Assembly: GCA_963715045.1 (NCBI GenBank) | Contig: CAVQRC010000010.1 | Coordinates: 1 to 64,000 of the forward strand | Reading direction: 5' to 3' | Length of the DNA stretch: 64,000 nucleotides | Source of the DNA: CAVQRC01 sp963715045 | GTDB taxonomy: Bacteria > Planctomycetota > Planctomycetia > Pirellulales > Lacipirellulaceae | In this document: positions 17,204 to 25,848 of the stretch, piece after piece | Layout of the letters: the number at the start of each line of letters is the position of its first letter | How positions within the stretch are numbered: position 1 is the first letter of the stretch | The notes under the pieces: generated by a model | The model's input: the letters and a program-made list of their open reading frames with translations, nothing else | What the model was told of the DNA's origin: nothing | Database searches by the model: none | Program-made: the position numbers and the translations under genes

Positions 17204-19069
17204 ATGCGTAAAGTTAGCCGTTCTATGAGATCCTCGATGGCAACCGGGCGTAGGCTGCGACACAAACTGCGGTGGACGCTCGCGTTGGCGACGTTAGCCG
17301 TTCCCGTCGAATACGCGGCGGCGGATCTCACGCTCGACCAGGCCACCGAGTGGCTCATGACGGGGCGATACGCCGAGGCGATCGAGGCATGCGAAGCTCT
17401 CGACGCAGACGATCCCGTGCTGGCAGCGATCGTGCACGTCCGCGGGCTTCGTGAAACGGGTCGTGTCGACCAGGCCTGGGAGATCCTGCAACAGCGGGTC
17501 AAGGCGATCCCGACGCCCGAACTCTTTGCCGAACTCGCCGATCTCGCCTGGTCGCGGGGAGACGTGGCCGCGGCAGCGGATTACGTTTCTCAGTGTCACC
17601 AGCTCGACCCGCAAAACATTACCGCGTGGGGTGTTCGAGCCGAGCTCGCGAGGACTTCAGGCGACCTTCAGGCCGCCACTCGACACTACCAGAGAATCCT
17701 CGACATCGCCGCGGATGAGCAGGACCCCGATGAATCGACGCCGGCCGCCCGCAGACTCGACGACCGCTTCCGGTGGATCGGCCGTGCAACCGCTCAGCTT
17801 GCCCGCTGGAACCGCCAGCCGCAGGTGTTCAAAACGCTGGTGAATCGGTTCTATCCCCGGGTGCTCGAGACCCACCCCACTCAATGGCAGGCGCATCTTG
17901 CCGCTGGACAGTTGTTCCTCGAGAAGTTCAATCAGGATGAGGCTACACGGGAGTTCGCCGCCGCCCGACGCATCAATCCCCACGCGCCGCAGCTGCTCGC
18001 GGCCACCGCTCAACTCGCGTTGCTCAATCACGAAGTCGAGTCCGCCCTGCTGTTGATCCGACACGCTCAGCGAATCAACCCGGATTCCCTCCCGGCCGCC
18101 GTCGCCGAGGCCGACGCCGCCTTGGTTCTCGGCGATGTCGAGCTGGCCGCAACGGTGCTCGAGCGGTCGCTCTCCTTCAACCCGCGTTACGAACCGACGC
18201 TCGCCCGCCTCGCCGCGTGCTACCGGCTCATCGACGGACCCGACTCCGAACTGCCCGGGGGGCGGATGGCAGAACTTGTCGACCGAGTGCGGGCGATGAA
18301 TCCCAACTGCGGTGAATTCTACAGCGAGCTCGCTGCAGCGCTCGAGAAACGGCAACGCTTCGTGCTTGCCGCCCGCTACTTCACCGCGGCACTCGAAGCC
18401 ATGCCTCAACTCATTGGACCGCGGGCCCAGCTCGGGTTGATGAACATGCGGCTGGGCGACGAAGACGCCGCCCGCCGGCTCTTCGAGGAGGCGTTCCGGC
18501 TCGATCCCTTCAATGTTCGCGTCAAGAATTCGCTGGAGGTGCTCGAAGTCCTGGCAGGTTACGCGACCCTGGAAACCGACCACTTCCTGGTCCGCTACGA
18601 CCCACAGCTCGATCCGGCCCTCGGGCCGGCGGCAGCGGAATATCTCGAGCAGATCTATCCCGAACTCTGCCGCCGCCTCGATTGGCAACCGGCCCAGAAA
18701 ACCCTGGTCGAGTTCTTCAACCGGGCCAGGAACACCGACGGCCATGCCTGGTTCAGCGCCCGCATCATTGGCCTGCCGCGGGTCCACACCATCGGCGCCT
18801 GCGCCGGAAAGATGGTCGCGATGACTTCGCCCGCGGCGCTTGAGAATCAGACATTCAACTGGGCACAGGTCCTTCGGCACGAACTGGTTCACGTGATCAA
18901 TCTCGAACAGACCAAGTTCAGCATCCCGCGGTGGTTCACCGAAGGGCTCGCCGTCTATCTGGAGGACGCGCCCCGGCAATACGACTGGAACGTGATGCTT
19001 GCCCGCCGCGTCCCGCAGGGCAACGCGTTCGATCTGCGACTCGATCGACATGGGCTTCGTCCGTCCTGA
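17204..19069 (+). CDS. exported TPR protein with peptidase-MA (HExxH) domain, N-terminal part
   Basis: The protein begins with a signal peptide (LRWTLALATLAVPVEYAAA), then many tetratricopeptide repeats up to about residue 445, then a gluzincin-type peptidase domain with H559-E560-LV-H563 and the third-ligand region RWFTEGLAVYLED. The frame breaks near 19047, just after this motif, and the natural continuation (SIDMGFVRPESSDDW) lies in the +1 frame; duplicating CG there restores it. It is likely an envelope protein that binds partners through TPRs and may cleave proteins. ATGs at 17204, 17225 and 17237 are all possible starts. It leads an operon. Confidence 0.82.
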   Translation: MRKVSRSMRSSMATGRRLRHKLRWTLALATLAVPVEYAAADLTLDQATEWLMTGRYAEAIEACEALDADDPVLAAIVHVRGLRETGRVDQAWEILQQRVKAIPTPELFAELADLAWSRGDVAAAADYVSQCHQLDPQNITAWGVRAELARTSGDLQAATRHYQRILDIAADEQDPDESTPAARRLDDRFRWIGRATAQLARWNRQPQVFKTLVNRFYPRVLETHPTQWQAHLAAGQLFLEKFNQDEATREFAAARRINPHAPQLLAATAQLALLNHEVESALLLIRHAQRINPDSLPAAVAEADAALVLGDVELAATVLERSLSFNPRYEPTLARLAACYRLIDGPDSELPGGRMAELVDRVRAMNPNCGEFYSELAAALEKRQRFVLAARYFTAALEAMPQLIGPRAQLGLMNMRLGDEDAARRLFEEAFRLDPFNVRVKNSLEVLEVLAGYATLETDHFLVRYDPQLDPALGPAAAEYLEQIYPELCRRLDWQPAQKTLVEFFNRARNTDGHAWFSARIIGLPRVHTIGACAGKMVAMTSPAALENQTFNWAQVLRHELVHVINLEQTKFSIPRWFTEGLAVYLEDAPRQYDWNVMLARRVPQGNAFDLRLDRHGLRPS

Positions 19070-20124
19070 GTCGAGTGATGACTGGCAAATGGCCTACTGC
19101 CAGAGCGAGATCTACGTCGAATACATGGCCGAGCGGTTTGGCGACGAAGCGATCCACCGCTTGCTCGAAGCCTGCCGTGACAACCACGACATGGACGCCG
19201 CCATCGAACGGGCCCTGGGCGTTCCAGTGGCCCAATTCGAAGCCGGCTACGCCACCTATCTCGCGAATATCGCTGCCCGGTACCACGACCCATCACGCAC
19301 ACGAAGGTCGTTCCGCAAACTCAAGACCGATTATCAACAGCATCCCGACGATCCTGACACCGCAGCCGAGCTTGCCCGGGCATACCTTGAACGCGGCGAT
19401 GCCGCGGCGGCCGGCGAACTGGCCCGCGGTGTGCTTGCACAGACGCCCGGTCATACCACCGCCACCTACGTTCGTGCGAAACTGCTGGCCAGTATTGGAG
19501 AGCGTGCCGATGCGACGAAGCTCCTCGTCGCTGCCATCCAGGACGACGAACCGCATCCCGATGTGCTGCGGTTGCTGGCGTCTCTGCATCTTCGCGACCG
19601 GAAATACGATGCCGCGCGAAGTCTCCTCGAGCAAGGTGCGGCCCTTGAGCCGCACGTGCCGACCTGGAAACGCTCGCTCGCGGCGGTTGCCCTCAAAACC
19701 AACGACCAGCAACGGTTGGCTGAACTGCTGGAGGAACTCGCCGCGGGAGAAGCAGAGAACGCCGGGCTGCGGCGAAAACTGGCCCAGCTCGCCTCGCAGC
19801 GCAACGACCATCCAGCAGCGCTGCGGTGGGCCACCGAGGTTACGCACATCCGCGTGAGCGATACCGAAATGCAGATTCTCCGAGCGGCGGAGCTCGCCCG
19901 CGAAAAACGCTACCCGGCAGCGGCCACCGCCTACGAGGTCGCCTTCGCCACCGCACCCCGGAGGCTCGAACTCCTCGTCGCCGCAGCAGAGGCCTGGTAC
20001 TTGGCGGGACAGACCCAAAACGCGGCAAAATGCTCTCCAGAGGGTCTTCGCGGCGGATCCCGATTTCGCACCTGCCCACGCGGTCCACGCCCAATTCGAA
20101 ACGAGCCAGACCGAACATGAGTGA
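19047..20124 (+). CDS. C-terminal TPR part of the same protein, frameshifted
   Basis: From the break at 19047 the +1 frame completes the peptidase domain (YCQSEIYVEYMAERFGDEAI) and continues with further TPR units. A second break near 20027 changes frame again, and the third frame ends NALQRVFAADPDFAPAHAVH with its stop at 20122-20124. With both breaks repaired, the full protein is about 970 residues and overlaps the MazG-like start at 20117 by 8 bp, as expected for a coupled operon. Confidence 0.78.
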
Positions 20125-20437
20125 TACGGCTGAAGGCACGACCCTCGCCGACTTTCAGGCCCTCATTCGCGAGATGTATCTCGAGAAGGATCGGGCCCGT
20201 GGAGTCGACGGCACATTCATGTGGCTCATGGAGGAGGTCGGCGAACTCGCGGCCGCACTTCGCGATGGCACGCACGAGGAGCGACTGGGGGAATTCGCCG
20301 ATGTGCTGGCCTGGCTGGCCACCATTGCCAACGTGGTGGGCGTCGATCTCGCCGAGGCAGTCCATCACAAGTATGGGGAGGGCTGCCCCGGTTGCGGTAA
20401 CTTCGTCTGCTCGTGCGACGATGCGGCGAAGCCATGA
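20117..20437 (+). CDS. MazG-like nucleotide pyrophosphohydrolase with cysteine tail
   Basis: This 106-residue protein has the MazG metal motif EEVGE followed after a helix by EFADV, the two halves of the Mg-binding ExxE...ExxD signature that hydrolyses NTPs to NMP and pyrophosphate. The C-terminus adds CPGCGNFVCSC, a likely metal-binding knuckle seen in short MazG relatives. It overlaps the TPR gene by 8 bp and the next gene by an ATGA, so the three are probably cotranslated. Substrate is unknown; house-cleaning of abnormal nucleotides is the usual idea. Confidence 0.85.
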   Translation: MSDTAEGTTLADFQALIREMYLEKDRARGVDGTFMWLMEEVGELAAALRDGTHEERLGEFADVLAWLATIANVVGVDLAEAVHHKYGEGCPGCGNFVCSCDDAAKP

Positions 20438-22696
20438 ACCCGCTCCTTGCCGTCTGCGCTTCGCTGCAACGCCGATTCCGTCTGACGGTCGTGCTGGCGA
20501 TAAGCGTCCTGGCGATCCACGCCGTTGCCCCGCTCGCGATCCGAGCTCAGGATCGGCAGGACTCCGACCGCCTTGCGGAGACCACCCGTGCGACCCTCCC
20601 GCTTGAGATCGGGTTTGGCGGGTACTTCAAGCTCGGAGCGTGGACGCCCATCCATGCCGCAATCGGTGGGACAGACGCTGCGGCAACTGGGGACCGGCTT
20701 CAGCAGCTCGACGGGATGTACCGTGCGGCCGACAGCGATGGCGTGTCGGTTGATTATCCGCTTTCCCAGTCCGTTGGTCCGCAGACCCAGTCCGACGAAT
20801 TGTCATCCCTGGGGGCCTTTCTCAAGGTCGGGCAGCAGGATTCAACGATCGTTCTGAGCGTCGCCACGGATCGTTCACCGGAGCTTCGCGGCGAACTGCC
20901 GCTGACGTCCACGAGCGTGGTCCCGGTGGCCGCAACCGGGCGGCTGGTCGTTGTCGTGGGCCCCGCGATCGGGCTGGAATCCGCGGTCGCCGCTGAGGGT
21001 CTCGATGAGCGAGTCGGCACCCGCGTCGCGCGGATCAAATCGCCGCGGGAACTGCCGACGCAGTGGTATGGTCTGGATGGGGTCGACGAATTGGTCTTCG
21101 TTTGCGCGAACGCAACCGACTGGTCGCCGAACGACTTTGACGCCGACCGGGCCGCCGCAGTCGCACAATGGGTACGGATGGGGGGCCGGCTGATCGTGTT
21201 CGCGGGAGGACAGGCTGGCCCCTTGCTGGTCGAGGGGCATCCGCTGGAAGGATTCGCACCGGGCGACTTTCGCGAGATGGTGACACTTCGCACGGGCCGC
21301 GCGATCGAGGAATTCTGCGATGGCCGATATCCGCTCCGCGGACCCCGGGGCGGGCTCGTCATCGAAGCCCCCCGGCTCACCGGGGTGCAGGGAACCGTAC
21401 TCGCGAATGAGGCCGATTTGCCGCTGGTCATCTACAAGCCGTTCGGCCTGGGGCAGGTCCGCTGGATTTCGTTTGATCTGAATGTCCCGCCGCTGGACGA
21501 TTGGGCAGGGCGCGACGAGTTGTTGCGTCGAGTCCTCGACACAACGCCTCGGGATGAGTTGTCGCTGCTCAACGAGGCTTCCGGGCTGACCACACTCGGC
21601 TACAACGACCTCTCGGGACAACTCCGAATGATGCTCGATAAGTTCGAGCAGGTCCGCGCGGTTTCGTTCGCCGAGGTCGCCGGTCTGGCCCTGTTGTATC
21701 TGGCGTTGATCGGCCCGCTCGATTACCTGCTCGTCCATCGAGTCCTCAAGCGGCCCGCGATGACCTGGATCTCGCTGCCGATCTGGATCCTGTTAATCAG
21801 CGGTGTCGCCGTCTGGTACGCGCGGTACAACAAGGGAGATCGCTTCGCGGTCAACCAGGTCGAAATCGTCGACTACGACCTCGCGACCCGACAAGTTCGA
21901 GGAAACCTCTGGACGAATGTCTTTGCGCCCCGCACTTCCCGCCTCGACCTGTCCGTGGAACGGTCGTCGATCGGGATCCAGCCCCCTCCGGACGGCGGAC
22001 ACCAGGGCGTTCTGCTGTCCTGGCTCGGATTGGCCGGCGAAGCGCTCGGCGGCATGCGCAGCGGCGACCTGGTTGCCGATATGGCTGCCGGCTACGCGAC
22101 CACGCCACGTCTCGATCGCTTGCTCGGGGTGCCCATCTCCGTCTGGTCGACCAAGTCATTTCACGCGACCTGGTGGGCCCAGGCCAGCGACACGATCGTG
22201 GCGAATCTGAAGCCGGACGATTTCCACGTGCTCGAAGGAACGCTGGAGAATCGGCTCGGCGTGACCCTCGAAGGAATGCTGGTTGTGCTACGATCGCTGG
22301 GCCTTTTCGCTCGGCGACTTTCCCGATGGGGCGATTCTCGACCTCGCGGATCTCTCCGACCCCCGCTCGCTACGAAATCTCCTGATGCGGAAGAACCTCC
22401 TCGACGAGTCGGACGTCGCCCGCTATCAACCAGCCGGCGAGGACCTCGACTTCTTGCTCGACGCCATGATGTGGTACGACACCATCGGGGGGCCTTCGTT
22501 CGCCCGCCTCCTCAATCGCCAGCACCGTCGCGTCGACCTGTCCTCCCATCTCGAGCTTGGCAGCGCGATTCTCGTGGGCCGTCCAATCCAGAACCACAGC
22601 CGGCTTGTCGCGGTGGACCAGGAACTCGACGTGGAGCGTGGTACTGACGTACACATCACCCGCTTCGTCATCCCGCTCGCCGCAGAGGAACCGTGA
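20434..22696 (+). CDS. membrane protein with GATase-like domain, partner of an ABC ATPase (frameshifted)
   Basis: The product has an N-terminal membrane segment (VVLAISVLAIHAVAPLAI) and a long periplasmic region with a Rossmann/GATase-like stretch (VAQWVRMGGRLIVFAGGQ). Two more membrane helices follow near residues 410-460 (VAGLALLYLALIGPLDYLLV, ISLPIWILLISGVAVWY), then a C-terminal domain. The frame breaks near 22290. The +1 frame continues CYDRWAFSLGDFPDGAILDL to a stop at 22694-22696, so the plus-1 reading to 22647 is spurious. It shares ATGA with the MazG-like gene and ends 3 bases before the ABC gene, which suggests an ABC-2-type export complex component. Function is unassigned. Confidence 0.75.
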
Positions 22697-22699
22697 TCC

Positions 22700-23629
22700 G
22701 TGATATCCACCGTTGACCTCACCAAAAAGTACGGCGACTTCTTCGCGATCAAATCGATCGATCTCGATCTCGAGCGGGGGGACGTGTTCGGCTTCATCGG
22801 ACCCAATGGTGCCGGCAAGACTACGACGATGCGTATCCTGGCCACCCTCCTCAACCCGACCTGGGGCGAAGCGTACGTCGACGGCTTCTCGATCTACACC
22901 AAGCCCAAGGAGATTCGCCGGATCGTCGGCTACATGCCCGACTTCTTCGGCGTCTACGACGACATGAAGGTGATCGAGTATCTCGAGTTCTTCGCCGCCG
23001 CCTACCGGATTAAGGGCCAACGGCGACGACAGGTTTGCGACGAAGTGCTCGACCTCGTCGATCTCGACTTCAAACGCTACGAATATGCCAACACGCTCTC
23101 CCGCGGTCAGACCCAACGGCTTGGCCTCGCCCGTGTGCTCCTGCACGATCCGCAGGTCCTGCTGCTCGACGAGCCAGCCAGCGGCCTCGATCCCAGGGCC
23201 CGGATCAAAATCCGCGAACTCATCAAGAAACTCGGCGGAATGGGCAAGACGATCATGGTCTCCAGTCATATCCTGCCCGAGCTCGCCGACATCTGTAACA
23301 AGATCGGAATCATCGACAAGGGAGAGCTCCGTCACAATGCCGCGGTGGCCGATGTCATGCAACAGGTTCGCGATCGCACCGTGCTGCACATCGATGTACT
23401 CGACAATCGCGAAGCGGCCGCCGAGCTGTTACGCGGCGAAGCGATCGTCGAAAACGTCGCCAGCAACGGCTCCTGCCTCGTCGTGACGCTCAAACAGGGA
23501 ACCGAGGACTACAGCCACCTCGCCAAACGGCTTATCGACAGCGGCCTTCGACTGTCGCTGTTGAGGGAAGAAGAAATCAACCTCGAGACCGCCTTCATGC
23601 GGCTCACGATGGGGGGGAGGGGGGAATGA
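22700..23629 (+). CDS. ABC transporter ATP-binding protein (ABC-2 type)
   Basis: The 309-residue protein is a full ABC ATPase: Walker A GPNGAGKTTT, a signature-like LSRGQTQRLGLARVL (the canonical S-G-G replaced by S-R-G), Walker B VLLLDEPASGLD and the switch His in SSHILPEL. The C-terminal extension (EDYSHLAKRLIDSGLRLSLL) is typical of CcmA/NatA-type ATPases paired with ABC-2 permeases. It begins with GTG at 22700, 3 bases after the previous stop. No permease follows within the window segment, so the membrane protein just upstream is its only visible partner. Confidence 0.9.
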   Translation: MISTVDLTKKYGDFFAIKSIDLDLERGDVFGFIGPNGAGKTTTMRILATLLNPTWGEAYVDGFSIYTKPKEIRRIVGYMPDFFGVYDDMKVIEYLEFFAAAYRIKGQRRRQVCDEVLDLVDLDFKRYEYANTLSRGQTQRLGLARVLLHDPQVLLLDEPASGLDPRARIKIRELIKKLGGMGKTIMVSSHILPELADICNKIGIIDKGELRHNAAVADVMQQVRDRTVLHIDVLDNREAAAELLRGEAIVENVASNGSCLVVTLKQGTEDYSHLAKRLIDSGLRLSLLREEEINLETAFMRLTMGGRGE

Positions 23630-23742
23630 CTAATGAGTAATGACTAATGACTAGGGAAGTCCCAATGACGAATGCCCATTCTGGTCTTTCCTTCGTCATT
23701 AGGTTTTTGGTCATTCCCTAGTCATTAGACATTAGTCATTTT
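23630..23742. repeat. GACTAATGA-type low-complexity foldback
   Basis: ATGACTAATGACTAGGGAAG near 23637 is mirrored by GGTCATTCCCTAGTCATTAG near 23709 and further TAGTCATT units. Related single arms recur at 39908-39955, 42310-42356 and 50222-50266. It closes the operon ending with the ABC ATPase. Confidence 0.75.
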
Positions 23743-23792
23743 CGACGTTGAGGGGCGGCAAGCGTTCCTCGTTGCGCCATGGCCCCACGTTC

Positions 23793-24218
23793 CTACCGCA
23801 GCACCAGCACCGGGCAGTGCGCGAGCCGAATCACACGCTCGGCGACAGAGCCGATCAGCAGACGCTTGATGCCGGTGCGACCGTGCGACGGCATCACGAT
23901 CACGTCGGCCTCGACTTCTTCGGCATGCTCGACAATCCCATGGCCCGGATCGCCGAACTTCACGTGAAACGTGACGTCCCGGTACTTGGGGTCGCCAAAC
24001 TCCTTCGCAAAACTCTCCTCGATGTTCGTCCGCCGCGTCTCATCGGTAATTCCCTGCCAGACCATCTCGGGAGACATCGTCTCGAGTTCCGGGGCCACGA
24101 AAACCACGTGGACGTCTTGCGGACGTGATGCGATTTCGAGCGCCGTATCGACGGCCAGAATCGAGTGCTTACCGAAATCAATCGGAACAACCACACGCTT
24201 GTTCTCGAACCATGTCAT
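23793..24218 (-). CDS. universal stress protein (UspA family)
   Basis: The 141-residue protein is a single UspA domain with the ATP-binding signature G-2-G-9-G(S/T) seen in SHGRTGIKRLLIGSVAERVI, and it ends CPVLVLR as usual. I use the ATG at 24218, which has GAGGAG just before it. Such proteins bind ATP and aid survival under starvation, oxidants or low oxygen. It lies downstream of a second usp gene in the same direction, with hairpin element R2 filling the gap. Confidence 0.92.
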   Translation of the reverse strand: MTWFENKRVVVPIDFGKHSILAVDTALEIASRPQDVHVVFVAPELETMSPEMVWQGITDETRRTNIEESFAKEFGDPKYRDVTFHVKFGDPGHGIVEHAEEVEADVIVMPSHGRTGIKRLLIGSVAERVIRLAHCPVLVLR

Positions 24219-24256
24219 GAGACTCTCCTCGTGGTTACCCGGGACGCGTCGTGCGA

Positions 24257-24340
24257 GTAGAGCGCGTTTCAAAACCCGGTTTCAGGTCTCCCACGGCCGG
24301 GAAATGAGGTAGTAAAAACACGTTTTGCAACGGCTTCTAG
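24257..24340 (-). repeat. ~85-bp hairpin element R2
   Basis: The most divergent of the six copies. It keeps the CCACGGCCGGGAA core and its outer arms pair with altered bases (TTTTGCAA and TTTCAAAA), consistent with selection for pairing. It occupies the whole gap between the two usp genes and ends 39 bases before the ATG at 24218. Confidence 0.65.
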
Positions 24341-24826
24341 TTAACTCTGGGCAGGTTGGGTCGTGGCGACTACCGGGTCGGTCGCTTCCGCCACGGAGTG
24401 CTTGATGGTAAGCACGGGGCAATCGGCGTGACGCACAATGCTTTCCGCAATGCTCCCCATCAGAAGTCGCGCGACGCCCGTCCGACCGTGCGTCCCCAGG
24501 ACGATCAGGTCGATGTTTTCGCGATGAGCGAATTCCAGGATCTCCTTGTCCGGGACGCCGACCAGGAAATGCGTTTCGTAGTCGACGCCTGTTTTGGTGG
24601 GTCGAATTCGGTTGAGCCGCTCCCGATTCTCCTTCTGGAGTTCGACCAGGCTCTCCGAGGTGTAACCCATGCCGCCGAAACCGAGTGCCGAAGGAGCGAG
24701 TGCCTCGTCGACGTGCACGATATAGAGTCGGGCTCCCGACTCGGCCGCCATCAAGGACGCGATCCTCAGCGCCGCGTCGCTGTACTCTGAGAAATCAGTG
24801 GGGTGGAGAATCGCCTTGAAATCCAT
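24341..24826 (-). CDS. universal stress protein (UspA family)
   Basis: The 161-residue product begins MDFKAILHPTDFSEYSDAAL, a standard Usp start, and has the nucleotide-binding signature GTHGRTGVARLLMGSIAESI followed by CPVLTIK. AGGAG precedes the ATG at 24826. It is more similar to typical ATP-binding Usp proteins than its neighbour at 23793 and carries a longer flexible tail (EATDPVVATTQPAQS). Hairpin element R3 lies 39 bases upstream. Confidence 0.92.
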   Translation of the reverse strand: MDFKAILHPTDFSEYSDAALRIASLMAAESGARLYIVHVDEALAPSALGFGGMGYTSESLVELQKENRERLNRIRPTKTGVDYETHFLVGVPDKEILEFAHRENIDLIVLGTHGRTGVARLLMGSIAESIVRHADCPVLTIKHSVAEATDPVVATTQPAQS

Positions 24827-24864
24827 CGTTCGCTCCTTTCTCAATAGACAGCGTTGTTTGCCAG

Positions 24865-24948
24865 GGCGGATCGTTTCTCAGCAACTGACGGTAGCCGAAT
24901 TCCCCAGCCGTGGGTGACGTTCACGGAAGGCTTGGGGGAACGGATTGG
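24865..24948 (+). repeat. ~85-bp hairpin element R3
   Basis: It shares CCGAATTCCCCAGCCGTGGG and the flanks of the family. It sits 39 bases upstream of the usp start at 24826, the same spacing as copy R2 from its gene. Confidence 0.7.
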
Positions 24949-25027
24949 ATGAGCAAGTACCGTACCATTCGGGAACTCACAGGTCGACATTCCGGCCCGA
25001 CGACCCATCCCCGGAGCCCCCGGCTGG

Positions 25028-25616
25028 GCCCCCGACAACTGATCGGGGGTTTTTGTCCGGTTTTTGTTCCGTCGAACCAGTCACACGGAGGATACGCGGC
25101 GCGTTGAACAGCTGCGAAGCAGCGGCAGCATTTAGCCGTGGGCGAGCGATGACGAGCCTCGGGCGAGGCTCGCGTAGCCCACGGTTGTCTGCGGCGAAGT
25201 ACGAACCCCGGCGGCGGCGGACGCGTTTCGCAGGCCGAAGCAGAAAATTCACGTGTCGTAGCAGCATCGTTCGCTTCGCGAACGATCGAACAGCATCACG
25301 AGAGAATCAGTCGGTCGGCGAAGCCGACCACTTTCACCTGCCCAAAGGAGCCTCCGCGACGAGTCGTCGCCTGCCTGGCCGACGATGGTTCGCGCACGGG
25401 CGGTTGTGGGCGAGCGCGGCAACCGTGGGCTCCGCTTCAACTCGCCAGAGGCTCGTCACGCTCGCCCACGGCTAGTTGCTGCCGCTGCTTCGCAGCTGTT
25501 CGCCGCGCCGCGATTTCTCAGCGTGCACAGCGCTTCTGCGCGACCTGTCGAGCGTCCCCAGGCATCGTCGCCCCTGAGGGACGTCTCGACCAAGGCAACG
25601 ACGCCCGAAAACCTTC
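25028..25616 (-). repeat. ~600-bp foldback element, copy C (inverted)
   Basis: This is the reverse complement of copies A and B at 6331 and 6942, with the same internal ~80-bp arms and GAA/TTC-loop hairpins. A further strong hairpin (CAGACCCCC...GGGGGTCTG) follows at about 25629. The rest of the gap from 24949 to 25848 contains no supported gene. Confidence 0.85.
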
Positions 25617-25848
25617 GTGAAATCAACAGACCCCCAGGCTCGCGGGGGTCTGGTTGCGGTCCAACACGCACCCCAGATGCGATCAAGCGGAACCGTTTGA
25701 ATCGACGCAGCAATCGCAAAACGCCCGCCAATAACTCGCATTTTCGGGGGCTCCGCCATCTGACCGGAACCAGGCCGTCGGGTGTGCCATTCCGCTCACC
25801 GCGGCAACTGGCTTGCAGACTTCAGTCCGCCTTCCGAGAATCATCGGG

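Noticed and set aside
24827..25848. Extra sigma-54 promoters for the two short usp genes
   Set aside because: The best GG and GC pair upstream of 24826 is two bases too far apart, and nothing suitable lies upstream of 24218.
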